Part shown: piece after piece, positions 9,759 through 18,059 of the stretch
Position numbering within the stretch: the first letter of the stretch is position 1
How the letters are laid out: every line of letters begins with the position of its first letter
DNA from: Nocardia shimofusensis NBRC 100134
GTDB lineage: Bacteria; Actinomycetota; Actinomycetes; Mycobacteriales; Mycobacteriaceae
Assembly (NCBI RefSeq): GCF_001613125.1
Contig: NZ_BDBT01000011.1
Location: forward strand, 62,001 to 126,000
Direction of reading: 5' to 3'
DNA length: 64,000 nt
Notes under the pieces: model-generated
The model's input: the letters and a program-made list of their open reading frames with translations, nothing else
What the model was told of the DNA's origin: nothing
Databases searched by the model: none
Made by a program: the position numbers and the translations under genes

Positions 9759-11033
9759 TCAGGCTGCCGCGGTTTCCCGGACGGCGGGCATGATCTGCTC
9801 GGCGAGGAATTCCGCGTCACGGGCGACGGCGGCGAACCGGCCCGAACCCCAGGTGTGCAGCCAGGGCAGGCCGAGGAAATACAGGCCGGGTGTGGCGGTG
9901 ACGCCGCGGTTGTGGCAGGGGTGGCCCTCGCCGTCGAAGACACCGACCCGCAGCCACCGGTAGTCGGTGCGGTAGCCGACCGACCACACCACCGAGGTGA
10001 TGCCGCGCTCGGCCAGGCCGAGTTCGGTGACCTCGCGCTCGGGCCGCCACACCGGCACGTAGCGCGCCTCCTGCGGGGCGTCGATGCCCGCGCGCTCGAT
10101 GTAGGCGTCGATGCTGTCCTTGATGCTCTCGGCCACCGCGTCGGCGGCGTCGAGCGAGGCGGCCAATGTCGGTGCGAAAGAGACGATTCCGTCGGCGGAG
10201 ACATCGGTCATACGGCCGTAGAGCGACATGCCCTCACGGGCGAACCGGCGCAGGTCGATGTCGCGGCCACCGTCACGGCCGGTGACGTAGTGGTTGGTGT
10301 TCTCGCGTTTGCCCAGCCCGCCGGGCTGGTCCTCGATGGGGATGTCGTAGTGACCCATGTCGTGCAGCCAGGCCACGCAGTCCCGGCCGCGGTAGAAGCG
10401 GGCCACGCGCGGGGCGTTGCCCACCGCCAGGTGCACGGCACGCCCGTCCAGGTGCAGGTCTTCGGCGATCTGGGCGCCGGACTGCCCGGTGCCGACGACG
10501 AGGACCGCGCCGTCGGGCAGGTCGGCGGCGCTACGGTAGTGCGCCGAATGGATCTGGGTGATTCCCGCGGGCAGTCTCTCCGCGAAGCGCGGCACGATCG
10601 GTTCGTGGTAGCCGCCCGCCGCGACGACCACCTGACCGGCGTGCCAGCGGCCCGCGCTGGTGACCACGTCGAAGCCGCCGCCGGGAGCCTGGGTCACCGA
10701 CTGCACCGTGACGTGCTCGCGCACCGGCGGATCGAAGGTGTCCGCGTAGTCGCGGACCCAGCGGTACACCTCGTCGCGGCTCATGAACCCGTGTGGGTCG
10801 CAGCCGTGGTAGCGGTAGCCGGGCAGCACGCACTGCCAGTTCGGGGTGACGAGGGTGAAGTTGTCCCATCGGCTGTCGAGCCATTCGTGGGCGATGGTGT
10901 CGCGTTCGAGGACGAGGTGGTCCACGCCGCGGTCGGTCAGGTGCCTGCTGATCGACAGACCTGCCTGTCCCGCGCCGACGATCACCACGTCACGGTGTTC
11001 GATACCGGCGGAGGGATGGTGTTGTGCGGTCAC
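9759..11033 (-). CDS. MSMEG_0569-family flavin-dependent oxidoreductase
   Basis: The 424-residue protein is a two-dinucleotide-binding monooxygenase-like flavoprotein. An FAD Rossmann motif lies at about residues 15-30 (VVIVGAGQAGLSISRHL). RWDNFTLVTPNWQCVLPGY follows, then a second NAD(P) motif near 180 (VLVVGTGQSGAQIAEDL) and the C-terminal FAD contact TPGLYFLGLPWLHTWGSGRF. This matches the flavoprotein conserved in Nit1C clusters. The GTG start at 11033 has AGGGAG seven bases upstream; the frame extends further upstream without conserved residues. It sits between the two nitrilase-fold genes. Confidence 0.88.
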   Translation of the reverse strand: MTAQHHPSAGIEHRDVVIVGAGQAGLSISRHLTDRGVDHLVLERDTIAHEWLDSRWDNFTLVTPNWQCVLPGYRYHGCDPHGFMSRDEVYRWVRDYADTFDPPVREHVTVQSVTQAPGGGFDVVTSAGRWHAGQVVVAAGGYHEPIVPRFAERLPAGITQIHSAHYRSAADLPDGAVLVVGTGQSGAQIAEDLHLDGRAVHLAVGNAPRVARFYRGRDCVAWLHDMGHYDIPIEDQPGGLGKRENTNHYVTGRDGGRDIDLRRFAREGMSLYGRMTDVSADGIVSFAPTLAASLDAADAVAESIKDSIDAYIERAGIDAPQEARYVPVWRPEREVTELGLAERGITSVVWSVGYRTDYRWLRVGVFDGEGHPCHNRGVTATPGLYFLGLPWLHTWGSGRFAAVARDAEFLAEQIMPAVRETAAA

Positions 11034-11093
11034 TGGTTCGCTCCCTGGACGGTGGGCGGTGGAATACGGGGCGGGGAACTCGCCGGGCACGGC

Positions 11094-11999
11094 TCACGCC
11101 GCCGGCGCGGGCCGGTCCGGCTGCCCGACCACGCCGTAGCGGTCGACCACCCTGTGATAGAGCTCGGGCCTGCGGTCGCCCAGGTTGTACATGCCGCCAC
11201 CACGAGCCCGGCCCAGCTCGTGACCGACGTCCACGGTCGCGGTGGCCAGCCCCGGCGCCACGCCGGTGTCGGCGAGGATCTCCCCACCCGGGCCGACGAT
11301 CTTCGCGCTACACACGAAGCGCAGCGAACCGAACCGGCCCGCCTGGTTGGAGGCCACCCAGATCAGCTGGTTCTCCAGCGCGCGGGCACGGTCGTAGATG
11401 TCGAAGCGCTGCTTCCAGCGGTCGTCCTCGAGCCGTTCGGCGGCGCCGGTGCGGGCGGTCGGCCAGGCCGACAGCGAGGTGATGATCTCGGCACCGTCGA
11501 GCGCCAGACTGCGCGCCGCCTCGGGGAATGCTTTGTCGTAGCAGATCTGCATTCCCATCCGGCCGACCGGCGTGTCGAAGGCCTTGTACTCCGAACCCGC
11601 TTCGTAGCAGAGGTTTTCGCCCAGCGGCTGGTGCACCTTGCGGTAGGAACCGAGAATGCCGTCGCCGGTCAGGGTGACCGCGGCGTTGTAACGGATGTCG
11701 CCGTCGGCTTCGCAGAAGCCGAGAGTGACGACGAGATCGCCCGCCATGGCGGCGACCCGGCGCAGTTCCCGGCCGTCGAGTGCGAGAGCGGGCGGCAGAT
11801 TGCGCAGCCTGCGTTGCCTGGCCTCGTCGTTCTCCGCGCCGCCGCCGAGGCTGGGCAGATAGCCGCCCAGGCAGGCCTCGGGCAGGACGAGCAGATCGCT
11901 GCCCCGTTCCCGCGCCTGGTCGATGAGAACGCCGATGGTGCGGTAGCACTGCTGGATGTCGCGGCCGAATTCGGCGGCGGCGACCGAGATGGTGGTCAA
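11094..11999 (-). CDS. Nit6803-like nitrilase (Nit1C cluster)
   Basis: This is a nitrilase of the type conserved in cyanobacterial and proteobacterial Nit1C clusters, converting a nitrile to carboxylate or amide. The 301-residue protein has the catalytic triad: Glu in VLPEACLGGY, Lys in YRKVHQPLGE, and Cys in MGMQICYDKAFPEAAR. The start is an unusual TTG at 11999, overlapping the upstream stop as TTGA, with GGGAGAA just before it. No ATG or GTG lies near the conserved N-terminus TTISVAAAEFGRD. Nit1C clusters have been linked to nitrogen starvation and to growth on cyanide; the substrate here is inferred only. Confidence 0.9.
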   Translation of the reverse strand: MTTISVAAAEFGRDIQQCYRTIGVLIDQARERGSDLLVLPEACLGGYLPSLGGGAENDEARQRRLRNLPPALALDGRELRRVAAMAGDLVVTLGFCEADGDIRYNAAVTLTGDGILGSYRKVHQPLGENLCYEAGSEYKAFDTPVGRMGMQICYDKAFPEAARSLALDGAEIITSLSAWPTARTGAAERLEDDRWKQRFDIYDRARALENQLIWVASNQAGRFGSLRFVCSAKIVGPGGEILADTGVAPGLATATVDVGHELGRARGGGMYNLGDRRPELYHRVVDRYGVVGQPDRPAPAA

Positions 12000-13540
12000 G
12001 ATTCTCCCAATCCGGTGACGGTGCCGTGCACCGCTGTCGTTGTCGTCCCGTCCGGCCAGCGCAACCGCACCCCCGGCGCCGAGGTGAGGACTCCGCACAC
12101 CGCGGACTCGGCGGGACCGGCGGGGGCGATGGGCGCACCTGCGCGGTCGGCGGTGATCATGGCGAACCCCGGGAAGCAGGTGAGCCATTCGGCGACCGAG
12201 GCTCCTGCCGGGCGCGGGATGCGGGCGATGTCGAGTTCCGCGCCGACTCCCGCTGCCTCGGCGAGCATGCCCGCGGTGCCCGCGAATCCGGCCATGGAGA
12301 CGTCCTTGGCCGCCGTGGGCGCGGTCCGGGCGACGAAGCGGCCGAGGGCGCGCAGTTCCTCGCCGGTGCGGCGCGACGACGAATCCCATTGCCTGCCGCT
12401 GTAGCCGGGACGCCAGTCGCCGCCCAGGTCGGCGGTCAGCCGTATCTCGTCGCCGACCCTGCCGCCGCCACCGCGCACCGGAGTCTCCGTGCGACCCAGC
12501 GCGGTGACCGACAGGGCCGCCGGGACGCCGAGCTGGGTGTGTCCGCCGAGCACCGGCACCTGCCATGCCTCGGCGGCGCGGGACAGACCCCGCAACACCC
12601 TGGTGAGAATCGAATGGTTGGGCGCGCCGACGGCGTCGAGCATGCCCACCGGCTCCGCGCCCATGGCGGACAGGTCGTTGAGGTTGACCAGGACCGAACA
12701 CCAGCCCGCCCACTCGGGATCGCGTTCGACCATGGAGGGCAGGATGGCGTCGCAGGCGGCGATGAGATCGGTACCGGGGACCGGTGCGCCGTCGTCGCCA
12801 CGGAAACCACGGCCGCCCAATCCCATCGGCTGCGCCCGCAGGGGTGTGAGCGCCTGGGCGAGCATCGCTTTCGCCGCCTGGGCCTGCCGCTCGATCCGGT
12901 CGATCGGCCAGCGCATCCACACGTGCGGTGCGCCCGCTATCTCCCTGTCGCCCAGCCTGATCCAGCCGATCTCGGTGAACATCGACTCGTAGCGCGCACG
13001 CACGGTGGCCTCGAACCGCAGCACCTGCTGGTTCTCGGCGAGCGCGCAGGCGGCCCGGATCAGCGCGGGGCCCAGCCCCTTGGCGCGGCTACGCGGATCG
13101 ACCACCAGCCTGCTGCCGGTCCACCAGCCGATGTCCGCACTGGTCGCGGGAGCCAGTCGCACGCCGCCGAGCAGGGTTCCGTCCGGCGCCAGCGCCACCA
13201 GGACGTGACAACGCGGATCGTCGTCGATGTCGTCGGCGTCGCTACCCGCGAACAGGCCCTGCTCCCGGACGAAGATCTCCCGGCGCAGTGCGCGGTAGGC
13301 GACGAGCAACGGGCCGTCGGCGGGCCGGATGAGGAAGCCCGGATCGTCGTGCCGCCTGCTGCCTGCGAGCACGCACCGCCCCGGCGAGTCCGGTCCGCTT
13401 GCGGTGTAGCCGGCCCAACCGGTCGTTGTCGACGCGCCCCCGGTCGCCGTAGCCCCGGCCTGGGTCCCGGCGCTCCTGGACACACCGCCCGTCATCTCGG
13501 ACTCCCGCATCTCGGACTCTCGCATCTCAGCCTCCCGCAT
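11996..13540 (-). CDS. GNAT acetyltransferase-AIR synthase-like fusion (MSMEG_0567 type)
   Basis: Two domains are fused. An N-terminal GNAT-like domain at about residues 60-210 (YRALRREIFVREQGLF, then RLVVDPRSRAKGLGPALIRA) precedes an AIR synthase/PurM-like domain from about 230. The latter has GDDGAPVPGTDLIAACDAILPSM, SVLVNLNDLSAMGAEPVGML and ISMAGFAGT-like glycine loops. Cyanobacteria carry these as separate proteins (Sll0786 and Sll0787). Here they are one chain, as in mycobacterial MSMEG_0567. The start lies inside a four-copy 15-bp repeat that offers ATGs at 13540, 13525, 13510 and 13495; 13540 has GGGAGG at good spacing. The gene overlaps the radical SAM stop. Confidence 0.87.
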   Translation of the reverse strand: MREAEMRESEMRESEMTGGVSRSAGTQAGATATGGASTTTGWAGYTASGPDSPGRCVLAGSRRHDDPGFLIRPADGPLLVAYRALRREIFVREQGLFAGSDADDIDDDPRCHVLVALAPDGTLLGGVRLAPATSADIGWWTGSRLVVDPRSRAKGLGPALIRAACALAENQQVLRFEATVRARYESMFTEIGWIRLGDREIAGAPHVWMRWPIDRIERQAQAAKAMLAQALTPLRAQPMGLGGRGFRGDDGAPVPGTDLIAACDAILPSMVERDPEWAGWCSVLVNLNDLSAMGAEPVGMLDAVGAPNHSILTRVLRGLSRAAEAWQVPVLGGHTQLGVPAALSVTALGRTETPVRGGGGRVGDEIRLTADLGGDWRPGYSGRQWDSSSRRTGEELRALGRFVARTAPTAAKDVSMAGFAGTAGMLAEAAGVGAELDIARIPRPAGASVAEWLTCFPGFAMITADRAGAPIAPAGPAESAVCGVLTSAPGVRLRWPDGTTTTAVHGTVTGLGES

Positions 13541-13552
13541 CTCAGCCTCCCG
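13493..13552 (-). repeat. Four 15-bp tandem repeats carrying SD and start codons
   Basis: The minus strand contains four tandem copies of a unit of the form GGGAGGCTGAGATGC, the last two reading GAGAGTCCGAGATGC and GGGAGTCCGAGATGA. Each copy contains an ATG in frame with the GNAT-AIR synthase gene. The first two also contain a Shine-Dalgarno sequence, and the stop of the radical SAM gene lies in the first. The encoded N-terminus is MREAE-MREAE-like. Copy number could set translation initiation of the downstream gene. Confidence 0.8.
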
Positions 13553-14600
13553 CCGCTTGCAGCACTCCGCACGCGCCGCACGCCGCACAGCCCGCGTTCT
13601 GGTCGGCGCCGAACATCGATGCCCGGCGCAGTGCGCTCGCGACCCGCTCGGTCACATCCGTGAGTACCTCCGGTGGCGGAGCGCTCGCCCCGTCGACGTC
13701 CACCGCGAGGGTGCCCGCCAGCGGGCGGAACGGTACGACGAAGGGGTAGACGCCCATGTCGATGAGTTCCTCTGCGCCCGCGACCAATTCGTCGGGGTCC
13801 TCGCCCAGGCCGACCAGCAGGTAGGTGGAGACCTGGTTGCGGCCGAAGACCCGGACCGCTTCGGCCCACGCGGTGCGGTACGCGGTGAGCGGGACGGTCG
13901 ACTTGCCCGGCATCCACCGCGCCCGCACCCGGTCGTCGAGTGATTCGACGTGGATACCGATCGAGTCGGCACCCGCCTCGTACAGATCGGCGATGACCGA
14001 CAGGTCGCCCGGCGGCTCGCACTGCACCTGGATGGGCAGGTCGGGCACGGCCTTCGTGACCGCGCGGACGCAGCGCGCGAGGTGGCGCGCGCCGCGATCC
14101 TCGGCGGCGGAGGTGCCGGTGGTCATGACCATCTGCTTCACGCCGTCCAGGCGGACCGCCGCCGCGGCGACCTCGGCCAGCTGCTCGGGACGTTTCACCG
14201 CGATGGTGCTGCCCGCCTCGAGGGATGCCTCGATGGAGCAGAAGCGGCAGCGTCGGTCCTCGGCGTAGCGGATGCAGGTCTGCACGACGGTGGTGGCCAG
14301 CACGTCGCCGCCGTGCAGCCGGGCGATCTTCGCGTAGGAGACGCCGTCGGCGGTGGCGAGGTCGTAGAACTTCGGTCTGCGCACCGGATCGACCGGCACG
14401 TCCACGTCGACGCCGTCGAGCAGGAGGCGGCCGTCGAGTAGCGAGTAGGGGCTGTCGGAGCGGATGGGGACGGCGACGTTGGCGCCGTCGATCCGCACGT
14501 GCCCGTCGTCGCTCGGCCCCGCCCCGGACCGGCGGCTCAGCGGGACATCGACGCGGACGCCGAGCAGTGCGAGGTCCACCCGGGTGGAGATCTCGGCCAT
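13542..14600 (-). CDS. MSMEG_0568-family radical SAM protein
   Basis: This is a 352-residue radical SAM enzyme of the Nit1C cluster. The cluster-binding cysteines are in VQTCIRYAEDRRCRFCSIEA (C-x8-C-x2-C at about residues 118-130), not the canonical C-x3-C-x2-C. A SAM-barrel with VMTTGTSAAEDRG, QVQCEPPGDL and GIHVESLDDRVR follows. The extreme C-terminus carries a second Cys-rich motif, CAACGACG, that could bind an auxiliary cluster. The ATG at 14600 has AGGTG at eight bases, 11 bp after the upstream stop. The reaction is unknown; location and family link it to nitrile formation or processing. Confidence 0.88.
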   Translation of the reverse strand: MAEISTRVDLALLGVRVDVPLSRRSGAGPSDDGHVRIDGANVAVPIRSDSPYSLLDGRLLLDGVDVDVPVDPVRRPKFYDLATADGVSYAKIARLHGGDVLATTVVQTCIRYAEDRRCRFCSIEASLEAGSTIAVKRPEQLAEVAAAAVRLDGVKQMVMTTGTSAAEDRGARHLARCVRAVTKAVPDLPIQVQCEPPGDLSVIADLYEAGADSIGIHVESLDDRVRARWMPGKSTVPLTAYRTAWAEAVRVFGRNQVSTYLLVGLGEDPDELVAGAEELIDMGVYPFVVPFRPLAGTLAVDVDGASAPPPEVLTDVTERVASALRRASMFGADQNAGCAACGACGVLQAAGG

Positions 14601-14611
14601 GACCGGATCAC

Positions 14612-15148
14612 CTACAGCTGGTAGGTCGAGTTGATGATGGCGCCCTTGCGCGCGTAGTGGATCAGCGCGTCCTGGACGTCGAGCGGGTGCGCGGGCACGA
14701 CGCCCTCGATCAGGTCTTCTTCCCGCGCGCCGTGCAGTGCGAGACCGAAGCGGCAGGCGAAGACGGTGCCGCCTTCCTTGATGAAGGTGGCCAGCGCCTC
14801 GTTGATGTTCTGCTCGCCGGGGAAGCCGCTGTCGCCGGTGGTCGGGAAGCCACGGGTGGCGACGCAGTTGATGGCGCCGGGGCCGTAGAAGTAGATCGCC
14901 GACTCGAAGCCTTTGCGCAGTGCGCGGGTGGCCTGCAGGATGGCGACGAAACTGACCGAGGACTCGTGGGCGATGCCGTGCACCAGGGTGAAGTAGGTTT
15001 CGCCCGCTTCGGCCTGGTAATCGGGGAAGATCTTGGTGGAGCCGTAGATATTGCTGCCCTTGGGCAGAGCCGGATGCGGAATCTCGGCGAGAGACTTCGC
15101 CATGTTCTCCGCGATCAGCTGGTCGATGTCGGGGGTGCTCGTGGACAT
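14612..15148 (-). CDS. MSMEG_0572/Sll0783-family nitrogen starvation protein
   Basis: The 178-residue protein belongs to the Sll0783 family, the first gene of Nit1C/nitrogen-starvation clusters. It is a DsrE-like fold protein with TYFTLVHGIAHESSVSFVAI at residues 52-71, AIYFYGPGAINCVATRG near 84-100, and FACRFGLALHGAREEDLIEG toward the C-terminus. The ATG at 15148 is preceded by GGGAAGAAGAG. It is the promoter-proximal gene of the minus-strand cluster running to 7767. The family was named from strong induction of sll0783 by nitrogen starvation in Synechocystis; its chemistry is not known to me. Confidence 0.88.
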   Translation of the reverse strand: MSTSTPDIDQLIAENMAKSLAEIPHPALPKGSNIYGSTKIFPDYQAEAGETYFTLVHGIAHESSVSFVAILQATRALRKGFESAIYFYGPGAINCVATRGFPTTGDSGFPGEQNINEALATFIKEGGTVFACRFGLALHGAREEDLIEGVVPAHPLDVQDALIHYARKGAIINSTYQL

Positions 15149-15436
15149 GCGCTCTTCTTCCCTACGGGTCGTGAATCCTGGCCTGCGATGTCTGCCCGCA
15201 CCGCGTTGGCTCGTGCCGGCACCACTGAGTTCACTCCCCAGGTGTTTCCGAATGGTCGCATCGGGAATAACTCGGCGTTGCCCGGGTTACGAAACCGAGC
15301 TCTCTCCCGAAAGGCTCCTGACATGCTGTCCAGCAACGGATTTCGTTGCGCGAGAGAGCTGCGCACATCGGTGGGCCCGGGACGCGGTTAGCCGCGCCGT
15401 AATCGACGTCCGCGATTCGGCTTGCCGGATCGACGG

Positions 15437-15478
15437 CGGATGTCACTTTCGCGTCCCCGGATGTCACGCCGTGGAAAT
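15437..15478. promoter_or_regulatory. Direct repeat with GlnR-like box upstream of Nit1C cluster
   Basis: The 10-mer CGGATGTCAC occurs at 15437-15446 and 15458-15467, 21 bp apart, or two helical turns. The second copy continues as GTCAC-GCCGTG-GAAAT. This fits the actinobacterial GlnR box pattern GTnAC-n6-GAAAC with one mismatch. It lies about 290-330 bp upstream of the first nitrogen-starvation gene. No other gene is visible in 15149-15590. Functional assignment is inference. Confidence 0.4.
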
Positions 15479-15513
15479 GACCGCACCCGGAAGGTCGACG
15501 GGGCGGAAACGAC

Positions 15514-15555
15514 CCGAGGCGGGTCACGGACCTTCCGGCCCGTGACCCGCCTCGG
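15514..15555 (-). terminator. Hairpin terminator after yebC
   Basis: A perfect 16-bp inverted repeat (15514-15529 with 15540-15555, arm CCGAGGCGGGTCACGG) with a 10-base loop lies 36 bp downstream of the yebC stop on the minus strand. There is no strong T-run after it, which is usual in high-GC actinobacteria. It would separate the yebC unit from the Nit1C cluster. Confidence 0.75.
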
Positions 15556-15590
15556 CGGAGAATGCGTGAAGAACCGAGCGGTCGGACCGC

Positions 15591-16343
15591 TCAGTCGTCG
15601 AGCTGTGCGAGCACCTCGTCGGAGAGGTCCACGTTGGTGTAGACGTTCTGCACGTCGTCGCTGTCCTCGAGCGCGTCGACCAGCTTGAAGACCTTGCGCG
15701 CGCCGTCGGCGTCGACCGGGACGCTGACCGAGGGCTGGAAGCCGGACTCGGCGGAGTCGTAGTCGATGCCGGCGGACTGCAGGGCCGTGCGCACCGCGAT
15801 CAGATCGCCGGGCTCGCTGATGATCTCGAAGGAATCACCGAGGTCGTTGACCTCCTCGGCGCCCGCGTCGAGCACCGCCATGAGCACGTCGTCCTCGGAC
15901 AGACCGTTCTTCTCCAGGGTGACGACGCCCTTGCGGTGGAACAGGTACGCCACCGAACCCGGGTCGGCCATGTTGCCACCGTTGCGGGTCATGGCCACGC
16001 GCACCTCACCGGCCGCGCGGTTGCGGTTGTCGGTCAGACATTCGATGAGCACCGCGACGCCGTTGGGGCCGTAGCCCTCGTACATGATGGTCTGCCAGTC
16101 GGCGCCGCCGGCTTCTTCACCACCGCCGCGCTTGCGAGCGCGCTCGATGTTGTCGTTGGGCACCGACGACTTCTTGGCCTTCTGGATGGCGTCGTAGAGC
16201 GTCGGGTTGCCGTCGGGATCACCGCCACCCGTGCGGGCCGCCACCTCGATGTTCTTGATCAGCTTCGCGAAGAGCTTGCCCCGCTTGGCGTCGATCGCGG
16301 CCTTCTTGTGCTTGGTGGTGGCCCATTTGGAGTGGCCGCTCAT
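15591..16343 (-). CDS. YebC/PmpR family DNA-binding regulatory protein
   Basis: The 250-residue protein starts [20 protein letters not shown], the invariant YebC N-terminus, and shows [31 protein letters not shown] at the core. That is the conserved stretch of this family of transcription or translation-associated regulators. Its length is normal. It is the last gene of the pdxS-tesB-pdxT-yebC series, 77 bp downstream of pdxT and followed by a strong hairpin. Confidence 0.94.
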   Translation of the reverse strand: MSGHSKWATTKHKKAAIDAKRGKLFAKLIKNIEVAARTGGGDPDGNPTLYDAIQKAKKSSVPNDNIERARKRGGGEEAGGADWQTIMYEGYGPNGVAVLIECLTDNRNRAAGEVRVAMTRNGGNMADPGSVAYLFHRKGVVTLEKNGLSEDDVLMAVLDAGAEEVNDLGDSFEIISEPGDLIAVRTALQSAGIDYDSAESGFQPSVSVPVDADGARKVFKLVDALEDSDDVQNVYTNVDLSDEVLAQLDD

Positions 16344-16420
16344 TCCCTACTTCCTTCGGGTCGGTTGCACATTCGGAGTGTGTACGTTACCCCGGAACGC
16401 CCGCGCGCCCGTCGCTGGCC

Positions 16421-17080
16421 TCAATCCCGACGCGCCGCGCGCACGATGTCGACGAACATCCGGTGCACCCGCAGATCGCCGGTGACCTCCGGATGGAAGG
16501 AGGTCGCCAGCACGTTTCCCTGCCGCACCGCCACGACGCGACCCGCGCCCGGCCCCTCCGGCACAGTGGCCAGCACCTGCACCCCCTCGCCCACGCGCTC
16601 GACCCAGGGCGCCCGGATGAACACGGCGCGCACCGGGCCGTCGTCGAGCCCGGCGAAGTCCAGGTCGGTCTCGAAGGAGTCGATCTGCCGGCCGAAAGCG
16701 TTGCGCCGCACCGTCATATCGATGCCCGACAGGTGCTGGGCGTCGGGGCGGGTGTCGAGCACCTCCGAGGCCAGCAGGATCATCCCGGCGCACGAGCCGA
16801 AGGCGGGCAAGCCGTCGCGCAGCCGGGCGCGCAGCGGCTCCAGCAGCTCGAAGACTCCCAGCAGTTTGCTGATCGCGGTGGACTCCCCGCCCGGCAGGAT
16901 CAACCCGTCCACGGCGTCGAGTTCGCTCACCCGGCGCACCAGCACGGCATCCGCGCCACAGCTCTCCAGTGCCGCGAGATGCTCGCGCACATCACCCTGC
17001 AGGGCCAGCACGCCGATGGCCGGGCGGGACTGCGACACCTGCGCGTCGGTGACGGGAGCGGAAACCGGGGTCTGGGTCAC
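16421..17080 (-). CDS. pdxT: Pyridoxal 5'-phosphate synthase glutaminase subunit PdxT
   Basis: PdxT hydrolyses glutamine and channels ammonia to PdxS for PLP synthesis. The 219-residue class I glutaminase has [19 protein letters not shown] near its start and [14 protein letters not shown] around residues 58-71. The catalytic Cys is in [12 protein letters not shown] and the His-Glu pair in [11 protein letters not shown]. About 20 residues precede the conserved core, so a start slightly downstream is possible. It is separated from pdxS by tesB, the mycobacterial arrangement. Confidence 0.95.
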   Translation of the reverse strand: MTQTPVSAPVTDAQVSQSRPAIGVLALQGDVREHLAALESCGADAVLVRRVSELDAVDGLILPGGESTAISKLLGVFELLEPLRARLRDGLPAFGSCAGMILLASEVLDTRPDAQHLSGIDMTVRRNAFGRQIDSFETDLDFAGLDDGPVRAVFIRAPWVERVGEGVQVLATVPEGPGAGRVVAVRQGNVLATSFHPEVTGDLRVHRMFVDIVRAARRD

Positions 17081-17148
17081 CGGCTCAGCTTACGAGCGGG
17101 CCCGGTGTGGGCCCGCTCACGCCCGCTCGGGCCGTGCGCGCCCCGGAA

Positions 17149-17967
17149 TCAGTCCCGCAGGGTGCGGATCAGGCCCTCCTGGACCACGGAGGCCACCAGC
17201 TCGCCCTTGCGGTCGAAGATCCGCCCCGAGGTCAGGCCGCGACCGAAACCCGCCGACGGCGAGGACTGGTCGTAGAGCAGCCAGTCGTCGGCGCGGAACG
17301 GACGCAGGAACCACATGGCGTGGTCGAGCGAGGCGTTCTGGGTGGGTTCGTCGGGGTGGGTCACCTTCGACGAGCCGAGCAGCGTCATATCGCTCATGTA
17401 GGCCAGCGTGCAGACGTGGAACAGCGGATCGTCGGGCAGCGGCTGACGGTACCGGAACCACACCTGCTGCTGGGCGGCCACGCCCTCGCGGCGCACCACC
17501 GACTCCTGGGGGACCATGCGGATGTCCCAGTGCTCCCATTCGCGCAGTGCCCACAGCCGCTCGGGGCTCATGGTCTCCTGCGAATCGCCCAGTTCCTCCG
17601 GCGAGGCGACCGGCGGCATCTCGTCCTGATGCTCGGGACCGGTGTCACCGAGGTGGAAGGAGGCCGACATGGTGAAGATCGCCTGGCCGTCCTGGATGCC
17701 GGTGACCCGGCGGGTGCAGAACGAACGCCCGTCGCGAATCCGCTCCACCTGGTACACGGTGGGTTGCTGCGGGTTACCCGGCCGCAGGAAGTATCCGTGC
17801 AGCGAGTGCACCTGGTAGCGGGGCTCGACGGTGCGCACCGCGGAGACGAGTGCCTGACCGGCGACTTGGCCGCCGAACGTGCGCTGCAGCTGGGTCTTGG
17901 TCGACGCGCCACGGAAGATGTCGCGCTCGATGCGCTCGATCTCCAGCGCTTCTTCTATGGTCGCCAT
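17149..17967 (-). CDS. tesB: Acyl-CoA thioesterase II (TesB type)
   Basis: This is a double-hotdog thioesterase that cleaves medium- and long-chain acyl-CoA. The 272-residue protein has FGGQVAGQALVSA at residues 30-42, RDGRSFCTRRVTGIQDGQAIF in the first hotdog, and NASLDHAMWFLRPFRADDWLLY with GLTSGRIFDRKGELVASVVQEG in the second. These contain the Asp, Thr and Gln residues expected of the active site. It sits between pdxS and pdxT on the same strand. No metabolic link with PLP is known; the placement is conserved in relatives. Confidence 0.93.
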   Translation of the reverse strand: MATIEEALEIERIERDIFRGASTKTQLQRTFGGQVAGQALVSAVRTVEPRYQVHSLHGYFLRPGNPQQPTVYQVERIRDGRSFCTRRVTGIQDGQAIFTMSASFHLGDTGPEHQDEMPPVASPEELGDSQETMSPERLWALREWEHWDIRMVPQESVVRREGVAAQQQVWFRYRQPLPDDPLFHVCTLAYMSDMTLLGSSKVTHPDEPTQNASLDHAMWFLRPFRADDWLLYDQSSPSAGFGRGLTSGRIFDRKGELVASVVQEGLIRTLRD

Positions 17968-18059
17968 GCGCTGAGACTATCCCGAGCCGCAGAACGGCCC
18001 GTGCGGGGCGCACGGGCCGTTCGGGTCTGCCGGTTTCCGGGGCAGGTTCTGCTACCGGT

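Noticed and set aside
9597..12404. A very long plus-strand open frame (over 900 codons) across the Nit1C cluster
   Set aside because: It is antisense to well-supported flavoprotein, nitrilase and GNAT-AIR genes and has the Arg/Gly/Ala-rich composition of high-GC shadow frames with no recognisable motifs.
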